From the NCBI GenBank assembly GCA_016707895.1, contig JADJGV010000001.1:421501-485500 (forward strand): 64,000 nt of DNA, read 5' to 3'. The translations under genes were made by a program, and so were the position numbers. A model generated the notes under the pieces. It worked only from the letters and a program-made list of their open reading frames with translations. It was not told where the DNA came from and made no database searches. Origin of the DNA: Myxococcales bacterium (lineage in GTDB: Bacteria > Myxococcota_A > Polyangia > Haliangiales > Haliangiaceae). Positions 37,576 to 46,285 of the stretch are shown here, in pieces. How positions within the stretch are numbered: the stretch's first letter is position 1; every line of letters starts with the position of its first letter.

Positions 37576-40500
37576 GGGGGAGCTCCAGCCGCCTTGAAGG
37601 CGGCCATGCGGTCCTTGGCGGCGGTGTCGAACTCGCGCAAGACGGCATCGAGGTCCCCCACGTCGAAGCCGAGTTCGCTGAGCAGGTCCATCCAGCTCCG
37701 ACGAGACTGGGTGAACGGCTCGAACAGCGCGTCGAGCGCACCCTCCAGCTCGTTCAAGGCCATCACGATGTGGGCGGACATTACCACGTACAACTCCCGC
37801 GAGTACTTCTCGACGAGTTCGGGTAGCCCAAGCGTCTCGGCGGCGGCGATCAGCTTGCTGACCTCAACCGGCAGGAAATCCTGCGGCGCCAGGCCGTCGC
37901 GCTCATGTCGCTCCTTCAAGTAGTCCGCGAGGTCCTTCCCGATCATCGTGCGCAGCCGGAATAGGATCTTCACCAGCTCGGCCAGGCTGAACGACACCGA
38001 CTCCTCGTGGGTGCGGAACTTGGCGAGCCGCTCGAGCCGCTGACTGGACAGGGCAGCGTCTTCACCGACCGTCAGCAGCCGGCCGAAGGTCTCGAGGGTG
38101 TGCTGGCGATCCTGGAAGTGACCGTGCTTCCGCACCTGTTCGAAGAGCGACAGGTACCGCTTCAGGAACACCTTGAGGAACGGACCGATCACGCCGACCT
38201 TGAGCTTGCGCTGGACCATCGATCCGGCCCACGGCTCATCCATGAGCTTGATCCACCGCTGGCCCACGTGGGGATGGCCCGCCTTCTTGGCCTCGGCGAC
38301 TTCGTCCTCGCTTCCGAACAGGAAGCGGTTGAACATGAACGCACCGAGCAGGCTGCCGGTCAGCTCGCCGTGGACCTTGGCCCGCGTCGGCGTCGACCCC
38401 GGCCACTGGGTGACCAGCTCCGCCAGGAACGGCTTGAGGATCTCCGCCACGGTCGACATCGCGTGGCCGACCTTCTTGATGCCCTTTCCGCGGGTCGAGA
38501 CCTCATGCACGATCCCGCTGGCGAGCAACAGGCCACCGACGACCTTCAGCACCGTCGGGTGGGTGAGCGCCTTGGCGACCTTCTCCTCGAGGCGCTTCAT
38601 CGCTTCCGGGCGCGCTTCCCAGGCCCGGATGGTCTGCCGACCCAGCGCCTTGGCAACCTCCATGCTGACGCCGGTATTCAGATTGAACAGCACCGCCGCG
38701 CCAAAGACGTACGGCTTCGTGCCATCAAGCGCGGCGAAGAAGCCATCGAGCTTGCCTTCGCCGACCTCGATCTCGTGCAGCAGGTTGCGCGCCATCTCCG
38801 CGATCTGCTTGGCTGATTCGTGGTGCCAGATCGCCGCCTCGGGCGGCGCGACGTCGGGATCCCCCGCGTACCCATCCATGATCGCCCCGAGGTCGTCCTC
38901 GTGGATGTAGTAGAGCGCCGAGATCAGCAGCAGCGAGCCGCGGACGGTCCGGGTCATCGCCTTCTCGAAGATCGCGACGCCGCGCTTGGCTGCCGGCGTG
39001 TCGAGCTCGTTCTCGAGCAGCGTGACGACCTCCTGCACCTTGTTGACCGCGTGGTATGCCCGCTTCACCATCTGGTACGCGCGGTACGCCTTGGGGCCCG
39101 GCAGGTTGTCGACCGACAGCTTGCTCAGGAACTCGTCCTGCAACGTGTGGACGATGTAGCCTTCGAAGAAGCCCTCCGCAAACGCCTTCCAGCGCCGGCT
39201 CAGATCGTTCGAGTGCCCCGCCTTCTCGAAGAGGCTGAGCACAAGCACCGTCATCTCGGCCGCGAGCGCGGGCGCGAGGAACTTGGCGATCCGTTTCATC
39301 GCCATCGACGTCAACTCGCCGACGGTGAGCTCGTGGACCACGGTGCGGACGCTGATCGCGGTCGTGTACGAGAGCGCCACCGGCGCGGCGAAGGCCATCG
39401 CGGCGAGCGCGAACAAGAACTTCAACAGCGGGATGACGCCAGCGCTGCCCTCGTAGACCTGCTTCGAGATGGTGACGATGCGCCAGTTCTGGACGAACTC
39501 CGTCAGGTGCAGCGCGAAGACCGACCCGTCCGTGAGGTCGCGCAGGTACACCCAGCTCGCGTCGGCGCCGACCAGGCGAGTGGTGTCGCTGATCGGCATC
39601 CCCTGCGTGAAGATCAGCACCTCCGGCCGAGCCAAGAGCGCCTCGACCTGCTTGCGTCGCTCGACGGTCAGCTCGGCGCTAAAGTCGCCGAGGCCCTTGA
39701 GCCCATCCATCAGAGAGCTCGCCGTAGCGTCGAGCTCACGCTTGAGCATCTGATATGAAGGGGACTGCACCAGGTCCGGCAGGTGGCCGAGGTCGACGGG
39801 TTGGATCGGGTTGCGGAAGAACGTCGCGCACATCTCCACGAACCAGTCGAACGAGTCGTTCAGGCCGATCAGCCCCGCGCCCGACGTCGTCGCGACGTCT
39901 TGCACCATGCCGCGCGGATCGAGCAGCAGGCGGTACCCGCCCTGCGGCCGGTCGACGTGGTAGACGCGCTGTGACCGCTGCTTGAACTCCGCCACGCCGT
40001 CGATGCTATGGAACAGGACGACGGTGCGCGGCTCCTTCCAGTCGAGATCGCCGTGGGCAGTGCCGTAGCCGCCGAGCACCTCGTGCAGCACCAGATCGCC
40101 GGCCGGGCGACGGATCACCTCGAACAACTGGTAGCTCGCCTGGCTGGCCACCATCAGGTAGTCGTGGCCGCGAGCGAGGCGCACCTCGTCGGTGGTCGCG
40201 CGCAAGAAATCGTCGGAGAACGTCGCGGGCGTGGGTTCGTGCAGCTCCTTGCCGGGCTTCCATTTGCCGAAGTAGCCGCCAGTGAACCAGTCGTAGGTAC
40301 CGTGCGCCGCGAGCATGCGCGCGTACTTCATCGGCTTCAGCTTGTTGAGCGCAGGCGGGACGTACCGGATGTTCTGGACCGCCTCCTTGTAGACCTCGCG
40401 ACTCTCGCGCGTCATGTCCCCGAACGCGCTGGCCCACGATGCGGGCAGGCCGCTCTGGCGCAGCTCGTTGCGGTCGTCGTAGGCGAAGTCGACGAGCTGG

Positions 40501-40877
40501 CTGTAGTGCATCAGCGGCACCACGATGACATCGCCGGACGCAGCCCAGGGCGCGACGTCGTAGTCGAGGTCGCCCGGGTCGGTCCGACTCGGGGCGGCCG
40601 TGACGGTCAGCGGCTGAGCGTCGACGCTTAGCAGGTAGCGCATCTTGATAGCGAGCTTCGCGTCGCGGTGCGGGCGATGCTCGCGTTGCTTCGCCGGGAA
40701 GCGGCGAGCTGCGAGGTAGAAGCCGACGTGGATCTTGCTCGTCGTCGGGTCGAGCTCGAGCTGCGCACCGGTGTCGCCGTAGAATACCGACGCGGCGATG
40801 CCGAGGAGGCGCCGCTCGTGATCGGCGAGCAGGTCCTCGGTGAGGACGTCCAGACCGGTGGCCTCGCTCTTCGTCAT
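37572..40877 (-). CDS. Large putative membrane-active effector of the spike operon
   Basis: 1101 residues. N-terminal about 450 residues are soluble and of mixed structure (for example GFYLAARRFPAKQREH, VYLRDLTDGSVFALHL). Residues about 481-510 (VIPLLKFLFALAAMAFAAPVAL) and 530-550 are hydrophobic, and further helical hairpins continue to about 830 (VLKVVGGLLLASGIVHEV). The C-terminal 250 residues are amphipathic helices. Size and layout resemble VasX-type pore-forming type VI effectors, but I see no VasX N-terminal signature, so the family may be new. It overlaps the upstream beta-sandwich gene and the downstream SUMF1-like gene by 4 nt each. Confidence 0.85.
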   Translation of the reverse strand: MTKSEATGLDVLTEDLLADHERRLLGIAASVFYGDTGAQLELDPTTSKIHVGFYLAARRFPAKQREHRPHRDAKLAIKMRYLLSVDAQPLTVTAAPSRTDPGDLDYDVAPWAASGDVIVVPLMHYSQLVDFAYDDRNELRQSGLPASWASAFGDMTRESREVYKEAVQNIRYVPPALNKLKPMKYARMLAAHGTYDWFTGGYFGKWKPGKELHEPTPATFSDDFLRATTDEVRLARGHDYLMVASQASYQLFEVIRRPAGDLVLHEVLGGYGTAHGDLDWKEPRTVVLFHSIDGVAEFKQRSQRVYHVDRPQGGYRLLLDPRGMVQDVATTSGAGLIGLNDSFDWFVEMCATFFRNPIQPVDLGHLPDLVQSPSYQMLKRELDATASSLMDGLKGLGDFSAELTVERRKQVEALLARPEVLIFTQGMPISDTTRLVGADASWVYLRDLTDGSVFALHLTEFVQNWRIVTISKQVYEGSAGVIPLLKFLFALAAMAFAAPVALSYTTAISVRTVVHELTVGELTSMAMKRIAKFLAPALAAEMTVLVLSLFEKAGHSNDLSRRWKAFAEGFFEGYIVHTLQDEFLSKLSVDNLPGPKAYRAYQMVKRAYHAVNKVQEVVTLLENELDTPAAKRGVAIFEKAMTRTVRGSLLLISALYYIHEDDLGAIMDGYAGDPDVAPPEAAIWHHESAKQIAEMARNLLHEIEVGEGKLDGFFAALDGTKPYVFGAAVLFNLNTGVSMEVAKALGRQTIRAWEARPEAMKRLEEKVAKALTHPTVLKVVGGLLLASGIVHEVSTRGKGIKKVGHAMSTVAEILKPFLAELVTQWPGSTPTRAKVHGELTGSLLGAFMFNRFLFGSEDEVAEAKKAGHPHVGQRWIKLMDEPWAGSMVQRKLKVGVIGPFLKVFLKRYLSLFEQVRKHGHFQDRQHTLETFGRLLTVGEDAALSSQRLERLAKFRTHEESVSFSLAELVKILFRLRTMIGKDLADYLKERHERDGLAPQDFLPVEVSKLIAAAETLGLPELVEKYSRELYVVMSAHIVMALNELEGALDALFEPFTQSRRSWMDLLSELGFDVGDLDAVLREFDTAAKDRMAAFKAAGAPP

Positions 40878-41845
40878 CGCAGCTTCGCTCCTAGCAAGTC
40901 GGCGCGGCGCGCCCGCGGGCGACCTTCCAGTGGTGAACTGACCCCGGGTACGGAGCGCTCGCCCACACGCGTCGAAGTCGGGGCCACACCGCCGCCCGCA
41001 TAAAACGTGCGCCGATGGCTGGTGTCGACCCGGTACACGGTGATCGTCCCGTCGGGTTCGATCGGCACGGAGCGCGCGACCAGCGGGCGGTCATCCTTGG
41101 CGCCGAAGAACGCCCGCAGGCGGCGGTTGGCGGCCAACGCGACGCTTGCACCATCGTCCGCGGCCTGCGCGACGCGGCGCAGGAATCCGCCAGTCACGTC
41201 GAACGGGACCGACTTCTCCAGGCTGGCGTCGAGCACCGCAGGGTCGGGGGAGTCTTCGTCGAAGCCTGCCGGCGCGCGACCGACCACCGTGAACGTCTCG
41301 GTCGGCGGGAGTTCGAGTGCACCATCGCGGAGCGGGTCGCCGTTGTCATCGAAGCCTGCGATCAGTACTTCGCGCACGCGCGGTACGACCTTCGCCGGCG
41401 CCAGCAGCGTCGGCGCCTTGGTGCGGAACTGCTCCGCGCCGCCGATCTCGATCGACAGGCCCAGCTCGTACTCGGTGCCCTCGATCTCGGCGGCCTCCGA
41501 CAGGATCGGGACGTCGTAGACCGTGTCGCTGCCGGGGAACCGCAGCTTGATCATCAGCGCGTCGGGCGGCGCCGGCTCGATCGTGGCGGATGCCACCTTG
41601 AACGCGCGCCAGTCGGGCTTGCGGCCGCCACCCGGCGGCGCGGGCTCGATGCTGCCGACGAACGTCGCGAGCAGGTCGTCGGGCGTCCCTTCGCGGCGGG
41701 GCTTGCCGTCGGCGCCAAGGAACGCGTCGAGCTCCCAGATCTTGATCGTCACGTCCGCCGCCTTCCGCGGCTGGTGGATGCGGACCTCGATCGGCTGGTT
41801 GAGGTCGGTGACGCGGCCCGGGTGGAGCCGACCGTGGAACTTCAT
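40874..41845 (-). CDS. Beta-sandwich protein of the spike operon (possible adaptor)
   Basis: 323 residues, no signal peptide. Begins MKFHGRLHPGRVTDLNQPIEV and VTIKIWELDAFLGADGKPR, with alternating strand-rich segments (ALMIKLRFPGSDTVYDVPIL, YELGLSIEIGG) suggesting one or two Ig-like folds, and an Arg-rich tail. It overlaps its neighbours on both sides by 4 nt. Placed between spike and effector, it could be a loading adaptor or structural cap. Family not recognised. Confidence 0.8.
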   Translation of the reverse strand: MKFHGRLHPGRVTDLNQPIEVRIHQPRKAADVTIKIWELDAFLGADGKPRREGTPDDLLATFVGSIEPAPPGGGRKPDWRAFKVASATIEPAPPDALMIKLRFPGSDTVYDVPILSEAAEIEGTEYELGLSIEIGGAEQFRTKAPTLLAPAKVVPRVREVLIAGFDDNGDPLRDGALELPPTETFTVVGRAPAGFDEDSPDPAVLDASLEKSVPFDVTGGFLRRVAQAADDGASVALAANRRLRAFFGAKDDRPLVARSVPIEPDGTITVYRVDTSHRRTFYAGGGVAPTSTRVGERSVPGVSSPLEGRPRARRADLLGAKLR

Positions 41846-42414
41846 GACGCCTCCGACGGCGTGAGCGCGACCAGCGCGATCCCGTCGCGCCGCGGGCCGA
41901 GCTTCACGGTCGCGTGGCCGGCCTCGCCGCGCAGCTCGTACTCACCGATCGGCAGCGGCGCCGGATGCGAGGCCATGCCGGCGTCGTCGGTGAACACGGT
42001 CACCGACGCCGGGCCTGACAGGGTGAAGCGCGCGTCGGCGATCGGCGTGAACGCGTCGTCGCCGATGTACAGGTTGACGAACCCGAGCTGGACGCCGGGG
42101 ACGTGGCGCTCGTGGCGCTCGTCGCGGGTCGCGACCGCGGGGGCGTGCACCTTCGCGGTCTCGAGCGCCAGCTCGTAGTCCTGGAACGGGACGTGCTCGT
42201 GGAACACGACGCCGTCCTTGTCGGTCGTCAGCTCGACCGTGCCCTGCCCCGGCACCTGCACCGACACCAGGTACGCCGCGAGCGGCGCCTGCCCGAACTC
42301 ATCCATCAACCGGACGTGCAGGTAGCCGGTCGACTCCCACTCGATGGTCGGCTGGTCGTCCTTGACCGCCACGCCTTCGGTGAACGCCTTGGTCGTGGTC
42401 TTGATGGTGGGCAT
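41842..42414 (-). CDS. Small beta-sandwich protein of the spike operon
   Basis: 190 residues from the ATG at 42414, overlapping the spike stop by 1 nt (TGATG). The open frame continues upstream to 42801, but only as antisense-type Arg-rich sequence. Two carboxypeptidase-regulatory-like or Ig-like units: TGYLHVRLMDEFGQAPLAAY...TTDKDGVVFHEH and LGFVNLYIGDDAFTPIADARFTL...TDDAGMASHP. The repeated theme of a default value modified at xDxDG turns resembles domains fused to VgrG tips. Likely spike accessory or adaptor. Confidence 0.82.
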   Translation of the reverse strand: MPTIKTTTKAFTEGVAVKDDQPTIEWESTGYLHVRLMDEFGQAPLAAYLVSVQVPGQGTVELTTDKDGVVFHEHVPFQDYELALETAKVHAPAVATRDERHERHVPGVQLGFVNLYIGDDAFTPIADARFTLSGPASVTVFTDDAGMASHPAPLPIGEYELRGEAGHATVKLGPRRDGIALVALTPSEAS

Positions 42415-43772
42415 CAGGCGTCCTCCGCGCTGACCAGGTGCAGCTTCCAGGTGCCGATCGCGGCCTCGGCGATCGCGACCTTGCCGTCGGCGTCGGCGGT
42501 GGCCCGGACGCGCTCGCCAGTCTCGACGGTCTCGAGCTCGACCTCGACGCCGAACGCCGGCAGCTCGTCGAGCATCAGCGTCGCGGCGAAGGGCTTCACC
42601 AGCGTCAGCACGTCGCTCTCGGCCGACTGCCCACCGGCCGTGACCGTGAACGTGTACTGCGCGACGCGGGTGTCCTTGGGCGTGGTCCACGTGGCGTTGG
42701 CGACCGCGTCGCCGCACGTCCCGGAGACCGTCGCGACGGGTGCACCGCCGTCGGCCGGCCGGATCTCGAAGCTCGCGGACTGGCCGGCCAGGTCGAGGCA
42801 CATCGCCGCCAGCTCGACCGTGGCGCCAACCGGGACCTTGGCCTGGACCCAGCGGGCAGACAGCAGCGCCGGGACGGGCTCGGGCGATTCGGTCGCGGCC
42901 GACTCCGCCGCGGCGGGGCCCGGGCTGGCGTTGCCGGCACCACCCGCAGCAGCGCTGCCACCACCTCCGCCACCACTGGCACCACCTCCGGCCTGCGCGC
43001 TGGCCTGGCCGCCGTCGGCGCCGCCGCCCGAACCCGTCGCGGGATCGCTGTCGGGCACCTCGGCGACCGTGGCGTCGGCCTTGGCGGCGGCGGCGACCCC
43101 ACCGGGGTTTATGTCGATGGTGGAGCCCTTGAGCGCGACCATGTTGCCGTTGATCTTCACGCCGGCCTTGCCGGTGCCGTTGACCCCGGTCGACTTCCCC
43201 ATCAAGTCGACGGCGGCCTTGCCGGTGATCGCGATCTCACCAGCGACGATCGTCACCTCGTCCTGGGCCTGGATCGCGACGCACCCTTGCTTGGCCTCGA
43301 TCGTGATGCCGGCGTCCTTGGCGATCGTCACGGTGCCGATGCCGGCGCCGTCGGCGATCACCAGCTTGCCGTCCTTGTCGTCGAACGTGACGGTGTGCCC
43401 CGACTTCGACGCGAACACGCGCCGCGGGTTGTCGCCGCCCGGGTTCGCCTCGGTCGGCTTGTCCGAACCGTTCCAGATCTGCCCGATGACGATCGGCCGG
43501 GCGACCTCGCCATGCTCGAAGCCGACCAGCACCTCGTCGTCTACCTCGGGCAGCGTGAACCAGCCACGATCGCGGCCTGCGCCGATCGCGACGACCGGGC
43601 ACCACCACGTGGCGTCGGGGCCGAGCACCGGGATCTTCACCTTCACCCGGCACAGTCGCGACGGGTCCTTGATGTCGACGACGACGCCGATCACCACCTC
43701 GTGCGCGCGCTCCGCCTCGTCCTCGGCGGTGCGGAGCTGCGACTGGAACAGCGACGCGAGATGCCACGTCAT
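42414..43772 (-). CDS. Short VgrG/gpV-type spike protein with Ig-like C-terminal domain
   Basis: 452 residues from the ATG at 43772, preceded by GGGGAG at 6 nt. Residues 25-105: OB-fold of phage baseplate protein V (VVIGVVVDIKDPSRLCRVKVKIP, GWFTLPEVDDEVLVGFEHG, RPIVIGQIWNG). Residues about 115-225: SGHTVTFDD and a triple beta-helix ending INPGG. Residues 230-300: Gly/Ala/Ser linker. Residues 305-452: one or two Ig-like units. The gp27-like hub domain of canonical VgrG is missing, so this resembles spikes of contractile injection systems or split VgrGs. First gene of a long minus-strand operon carrying effectors. Confidence 0.9.
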   Translation of the reverse strand: MTWHLASLFQSQLRTAEDEAERAHEVVIGVVVDIKDPSRLCRVKVKIPVLGPDATWWCPVVAIGAGRDRGWFTLPEVDDEVLVGFEHGEVARPIVIGQIWNGSDKPTEANPGGDNPRRVFASKSGHTVTFDDKDGKLVIADGAGIGTVTIAKDAGITIEAKQGCVAIQAQDEVTIVAGEIAITGKAAVDLMGKSTGVNGTGKAGVKINGNMVALKGSTIDINPGGVAAAAKADATVAEVPDSDPATGSGGGADGGQASAQAGGGASGGGGGGSAAAGGAGNASPGPAAAESAATESPEPVPALLSARWVQAKVPVGATVELAAMCLDLAGQSASFEIRPADGGAPVATVSGTCGDAVANATWTTPKDTRVAQYTFTVTAGGQSAESDVLTLVKPFAATLMLDELPAFGVEVELETVETGERVRATADADGKVAIAEAAIGTWKLHLVSAEDA

Positions 43773-43863
43773 CGCCCGCTCCCCGAGTCCGGTCCGATCA
43801 CTATGCAGCGACAAGCGCCCGGCCAGAGACGACTGTAAACCGCACCAACCGACATCTTCGGTG

Positions 43864-43893
43864 AGCGTAACCTCAGCCGGCGAAGTGACGCAA
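43864..43893 (-). promoter_or_regulatory. Candidate promoter of the spike operon
   Basis: On the minus strand TTGCGT (43893-43888), 18 nt, TACGCT (43869-43864). This would give a leader of about 85 nt before the ATG at 43772, unlike the leaderless genes nearby. The whole gap 43773-44017 is visibly richer in A+T than its surroundings and has no gene. Confidence 0.3.
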
Positions 43894-44017
43894 GTCGATA
43901 TGATTACTTGCGATACAAGACGATGCATCGATCCATACGGAATCGAACACCGGCCCTACCTCTTCGCGAAGAGCGCTCGGAGCGACTCGCATAACCCCGG
44001 TTCCTGCCGATCTTCGC

Positions 44018-44929
44018 CTAGTACGCCCAGCTCAACGTCATCCCTCCGCCGTGGCGACCCACGCTGGCCTGCACATCGACGCCGGGCGCGGCGCGGCCGC
44101 CAGTGATCCAAAGGAGCGTGCCGGCCGCCGCCGCCACCACCCCAACACCCAGCGCGACACCGGCGTAGAGACGACGGTCGTTCGCGGTGTCGTACGCCGA
44201 CTGCCGCGCCGGGTTGGTCGTCGCGGCCTTGGCGTCGTCGTACGCCGATCGCGCCGACAGCTCGAACGCGAGCGCGCCACCGAGCGAGGCCGCGCCAAGC
44301 GCCCATCCGCCAAGCGCCAGCTTGCGCCGCCCCGTCATGCCCTTGGCAGCTGCTGGCGTCAGCGGCATCGCCCGGAATGCCGGCACGGTCAGCGACCGCT
44401 CGTCGCCCGAGGGCTCCACGACGACGGACGTCGACCATGGCTCGTGCGCCGGCGCGCGCGCCTCGACGGTGTGTCGCCCTCCGTCGATCGGCATCTTGCG
44501 ATTCCACTCGGCCGGATCCATCGGGACGCCGTCCCGTTTGACCACGAGGCCGTCCACCCGCACGTCGTCAGGCACCGCGACGACCAAGTACGAGACCTTG
44601 GGCTCGAGCGCGTCCGCGCGATCGCGCGCAGACTTCTCGATCGCGCCCTGGCCGCGGGCCAGACGCGCGGCTTCGACGAAGTGCCCCCAGGCGCTGGCCA
44701 GCTGGCCGTTCTTCTCGCGGCAGTCGGCCAAATTGAGCAGCGTCGTGGCGGCAGGGTCCTTCTTGAAGCTCCCCTCGAACGCCAGACACGCCTCGGCGAA
44801 CTGCCCCTTGGCCATCAGCTTCTTGCCGTCCCGAAACAGCGTCTCAGCCTCGGCGGACTGCGCCGCCGCACGCCCGCTGCCGGCCGCCACCAGCACCACC
44901 GCCGCGAGCACCGTGCATAGGTTCTTCAT
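44018..44929 (-). CDS. TPR-containing exported protein with C-terminal membrane segments
   Basis: 303 residues from the ATG at 44929. Signal peptide cut after GRAAAQ. Residues about 25-110 are two to three TPR units (AETLFRDGKKLMAKGQFAEACLAFEGSF). A PEGA-like beta domain follows (YLVVAVPDDVRVDGLVVKRDG, DGGRHTVEARAPAHEPWS). Two hydrophobic helices close the chain (LALGGWALGAASLGGALAFEL and LYAGVALGVGVVAAAAGTLLWI). This arrangement is frequent in Myxococcota and of unknown function. Divergent from the NHL lipoprotein with a 73-nt gap. Confidence 0.85.
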   Translation of the reverse strand: MKNLCTVLAAVVLVAAGSGRAAAQSAEAETLFRDGKKLMAKGQFAEACLAFEGSFKKDPAATTLLNLADCREKNGQLASAWGHFVEAARLARGQGAIEKSARDRADALEPKVSYLVVAVPDDVRVDGLVVKRDGVPMDPAEWNRKMPIDGGRHTVEARAPAHEPWSTSVVVEPSGDERSLTVPAFRAMPLTPAAAKGMTGRRKLALGGWALGAASLGGALAFELSARSAYDDAKAATTNPARQSAYDTANDRRLYAGVALGVGVVAAAAGTLLWITGGRAAPGVDVQASVGRHGGGMTLSWAY

Positions 44930-44937
44930 GCAGGGCG

Positions 44938-44943
44938 ACCTTA
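44938..44943 (-). promoter_or_regulatory. Candidate -10 box TAAGGT
   Basis: Minus-strand GCTAAGGT, 8 nt before the ATG at 44929. Confidence 0.4.
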
Positions 44944-44990
44944 GCGCAAGACAGGTACGACCGGAACTCGTCTGTGACGCTCTCTTGGGG

Positions 44991-44996
44991 TAGGCT
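44991..44996 (+). promoter_or_regulatory. Candidate -10 box TAGGCT
   Basis: GGTAGGCT, 6 nt before the ATG at 45003. Confidence 0.4.
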
Positions 44997-45002
44997 CGCG
45001 CC

Positions 45003-46241
45003 ATGTCGCGTGGTCGTGTCGTGTCGTCGTTTGGCCTGGCCGTCCTGTTCGTGGGCTGCCGCTTCCCGGAGCTCCCAGTCATCGGCGAAGACGCGAGCGA
45101 TGGGCCGGCGGACGGCGCACCGATCGATACGCCGCCGGTTGGCGACGCCACCGACGCACCGATCGATGCGGTCGACGCGCGCCCGGTGCGCACCGGCCCG
45201 CTGGTGACGAACAACCAGGCCGCAGACCTTGTCATCGGGCAGCCGAGCTTCGGTACCAACACGGACCGCGGCGTCACCGCGCAATCGTTCCAGCCCGACG
45301 GCATCGCGTTCGCCAGCGGACGGCTGTGGGCGACGGACTACTTCCGGCACCGGGTCCTCGGCTGGAGCAGCCCGACGACGTCCGACCCACCGGCAACCTA
45401 CGTGCTGGGCCAGACGAGCTTCACCAACGGGGCCGCGACGAATGCAACGGCGAGTTCGATGTTCCAACCCACTGGCGTCGCCGCGAGCGGCACGACCGTC
45501 ATGAGCGTGGACTCCTACAATCGTGCGCTGGTCTGGACATCGCTGCCGTCGACGCCCGGCCAAGCCGCCGACCTCGTACTGGGCCAGCCAGACTTCACGA
45601 GCACTACGCTCGGCACGGGCCCAAATCAACTTCGCGTGCCGACAGCGGTCTGGACCGACGGCACTCGGGTCTTGATCCGCGGAGGATTCACATCGCCGCG
45701 CATGTGGAGCTGGACGGCGTTCCCGACAGCCAACGCTGCGCCGGCATCCGCGCTCATGGTCGGCGGCGTCACGACAAACGCGACTGAGTTCACGCCTGCG
45801 CTGGGCGTTTTCTCCGACGGAAACCGCCTCGTGATCTCGGACTGGCCGAAGCACCGCGTCATGATCTGGAACACCATCCCCGCGGCTAGCGGCACACCTG
45901 CGGATGTCGTTGTCGGGCAGCCGACCTTCAGCACCGAGACTAGCGGCACGGGCGCCGCGTCACTCAACGGGCCGCAAGCGGCGATCATCATCGACGGCGC
46001 ACTCGTCGTCGCCGATGGTGCGAACGACCGCGTCCTATTCTACGATCCTGTGCCAACGGCTTCCGGGGCGTCGGCAAGCTACGTCCTTGGTCAGGCGACC
46101 ACGACAGCGGCGGTCGTCGACCAAGCCCCCACCGACCAAACGCTGAACAACCCGATGGGGCTCGCGTTCGACGGCCGCCACCTCTACGTGTCCGATCACG
46201 ACAACCGGCGCATCCTGCGCTACACGCTGAACCTGCCCTAG
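45003..46241 (+). CDS. NHL-repeat beta-propeller lipoprotein
   Basis: 412 residues. Lipobox FVGC (Cys19), an Asp/Pro/Ala-rich linker (DGPADGAPIDTPPVGDATDAP), then repeats of the form DLVLGQPDFTS...L..P..V...G..V..D...HRVMIW, with six or so blades (ADLVIGQPSF, TYVLGQTSF, ADLVLGQPDF, ADVVVGQPTF, SYVLGQATT). The NHL propeller is a binding platform, with no catalytic residues visible. Surface- or periplasm-exposed. The linker type is common in myxobacterial lipoproteins. Confidence 0.88.
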   Translation: MSRGRVVSSFGLAVLFVGCRFPELPVIGEDASDGPADGAPIDTPPVGDATDAPIDAVDARPVRTGPLVTNNQAADLVIGQPSFGTNTDRGVTAQSFQPDGIAFASGRLWATDYFRHRVLGWSSPTTSDPPATYVLGQTSFTNGAATNATASSMFQPTGVAASGTTVMSVDSYNRALVWTSLPSTPGQAADLVLGQPDFTSTTLGTGPNQLRVPTAVWTDGTRVLIRGGFTSPRMWSWTAFPTANAAPASALMVGGVTTNATEFTPALGVFSDGNRLVISDWPKHRVMIWNTIPAASGTPADVVVGQPTFSTETSGTGAASLNGPQAAIIIDGALVVADGANDRVLFYDPVPTASGASASYVLGQATTTAAVVDQAPTDQTLNNPMGLAFDGRHLYVSDHDNRRILRYTLNLP

Positions 46242-46285
46242 CGATGGAGTTGCACAGTCGGGCCCGTTGGGCGCACGATGGTCCG

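Noticed and set aside
37572..40877. Assignment to VasX or BTH_I2691 type VI effectors
   Set aside because: Size and position fit, but I could not find their N-terminal signature; kept as an analogy only.
42414..43772. Complete type VI or contractile injection gene cluster
   Set aside because: No sheath, tube, baseplate or ClpV genes in the window; only a spike with associated genes.
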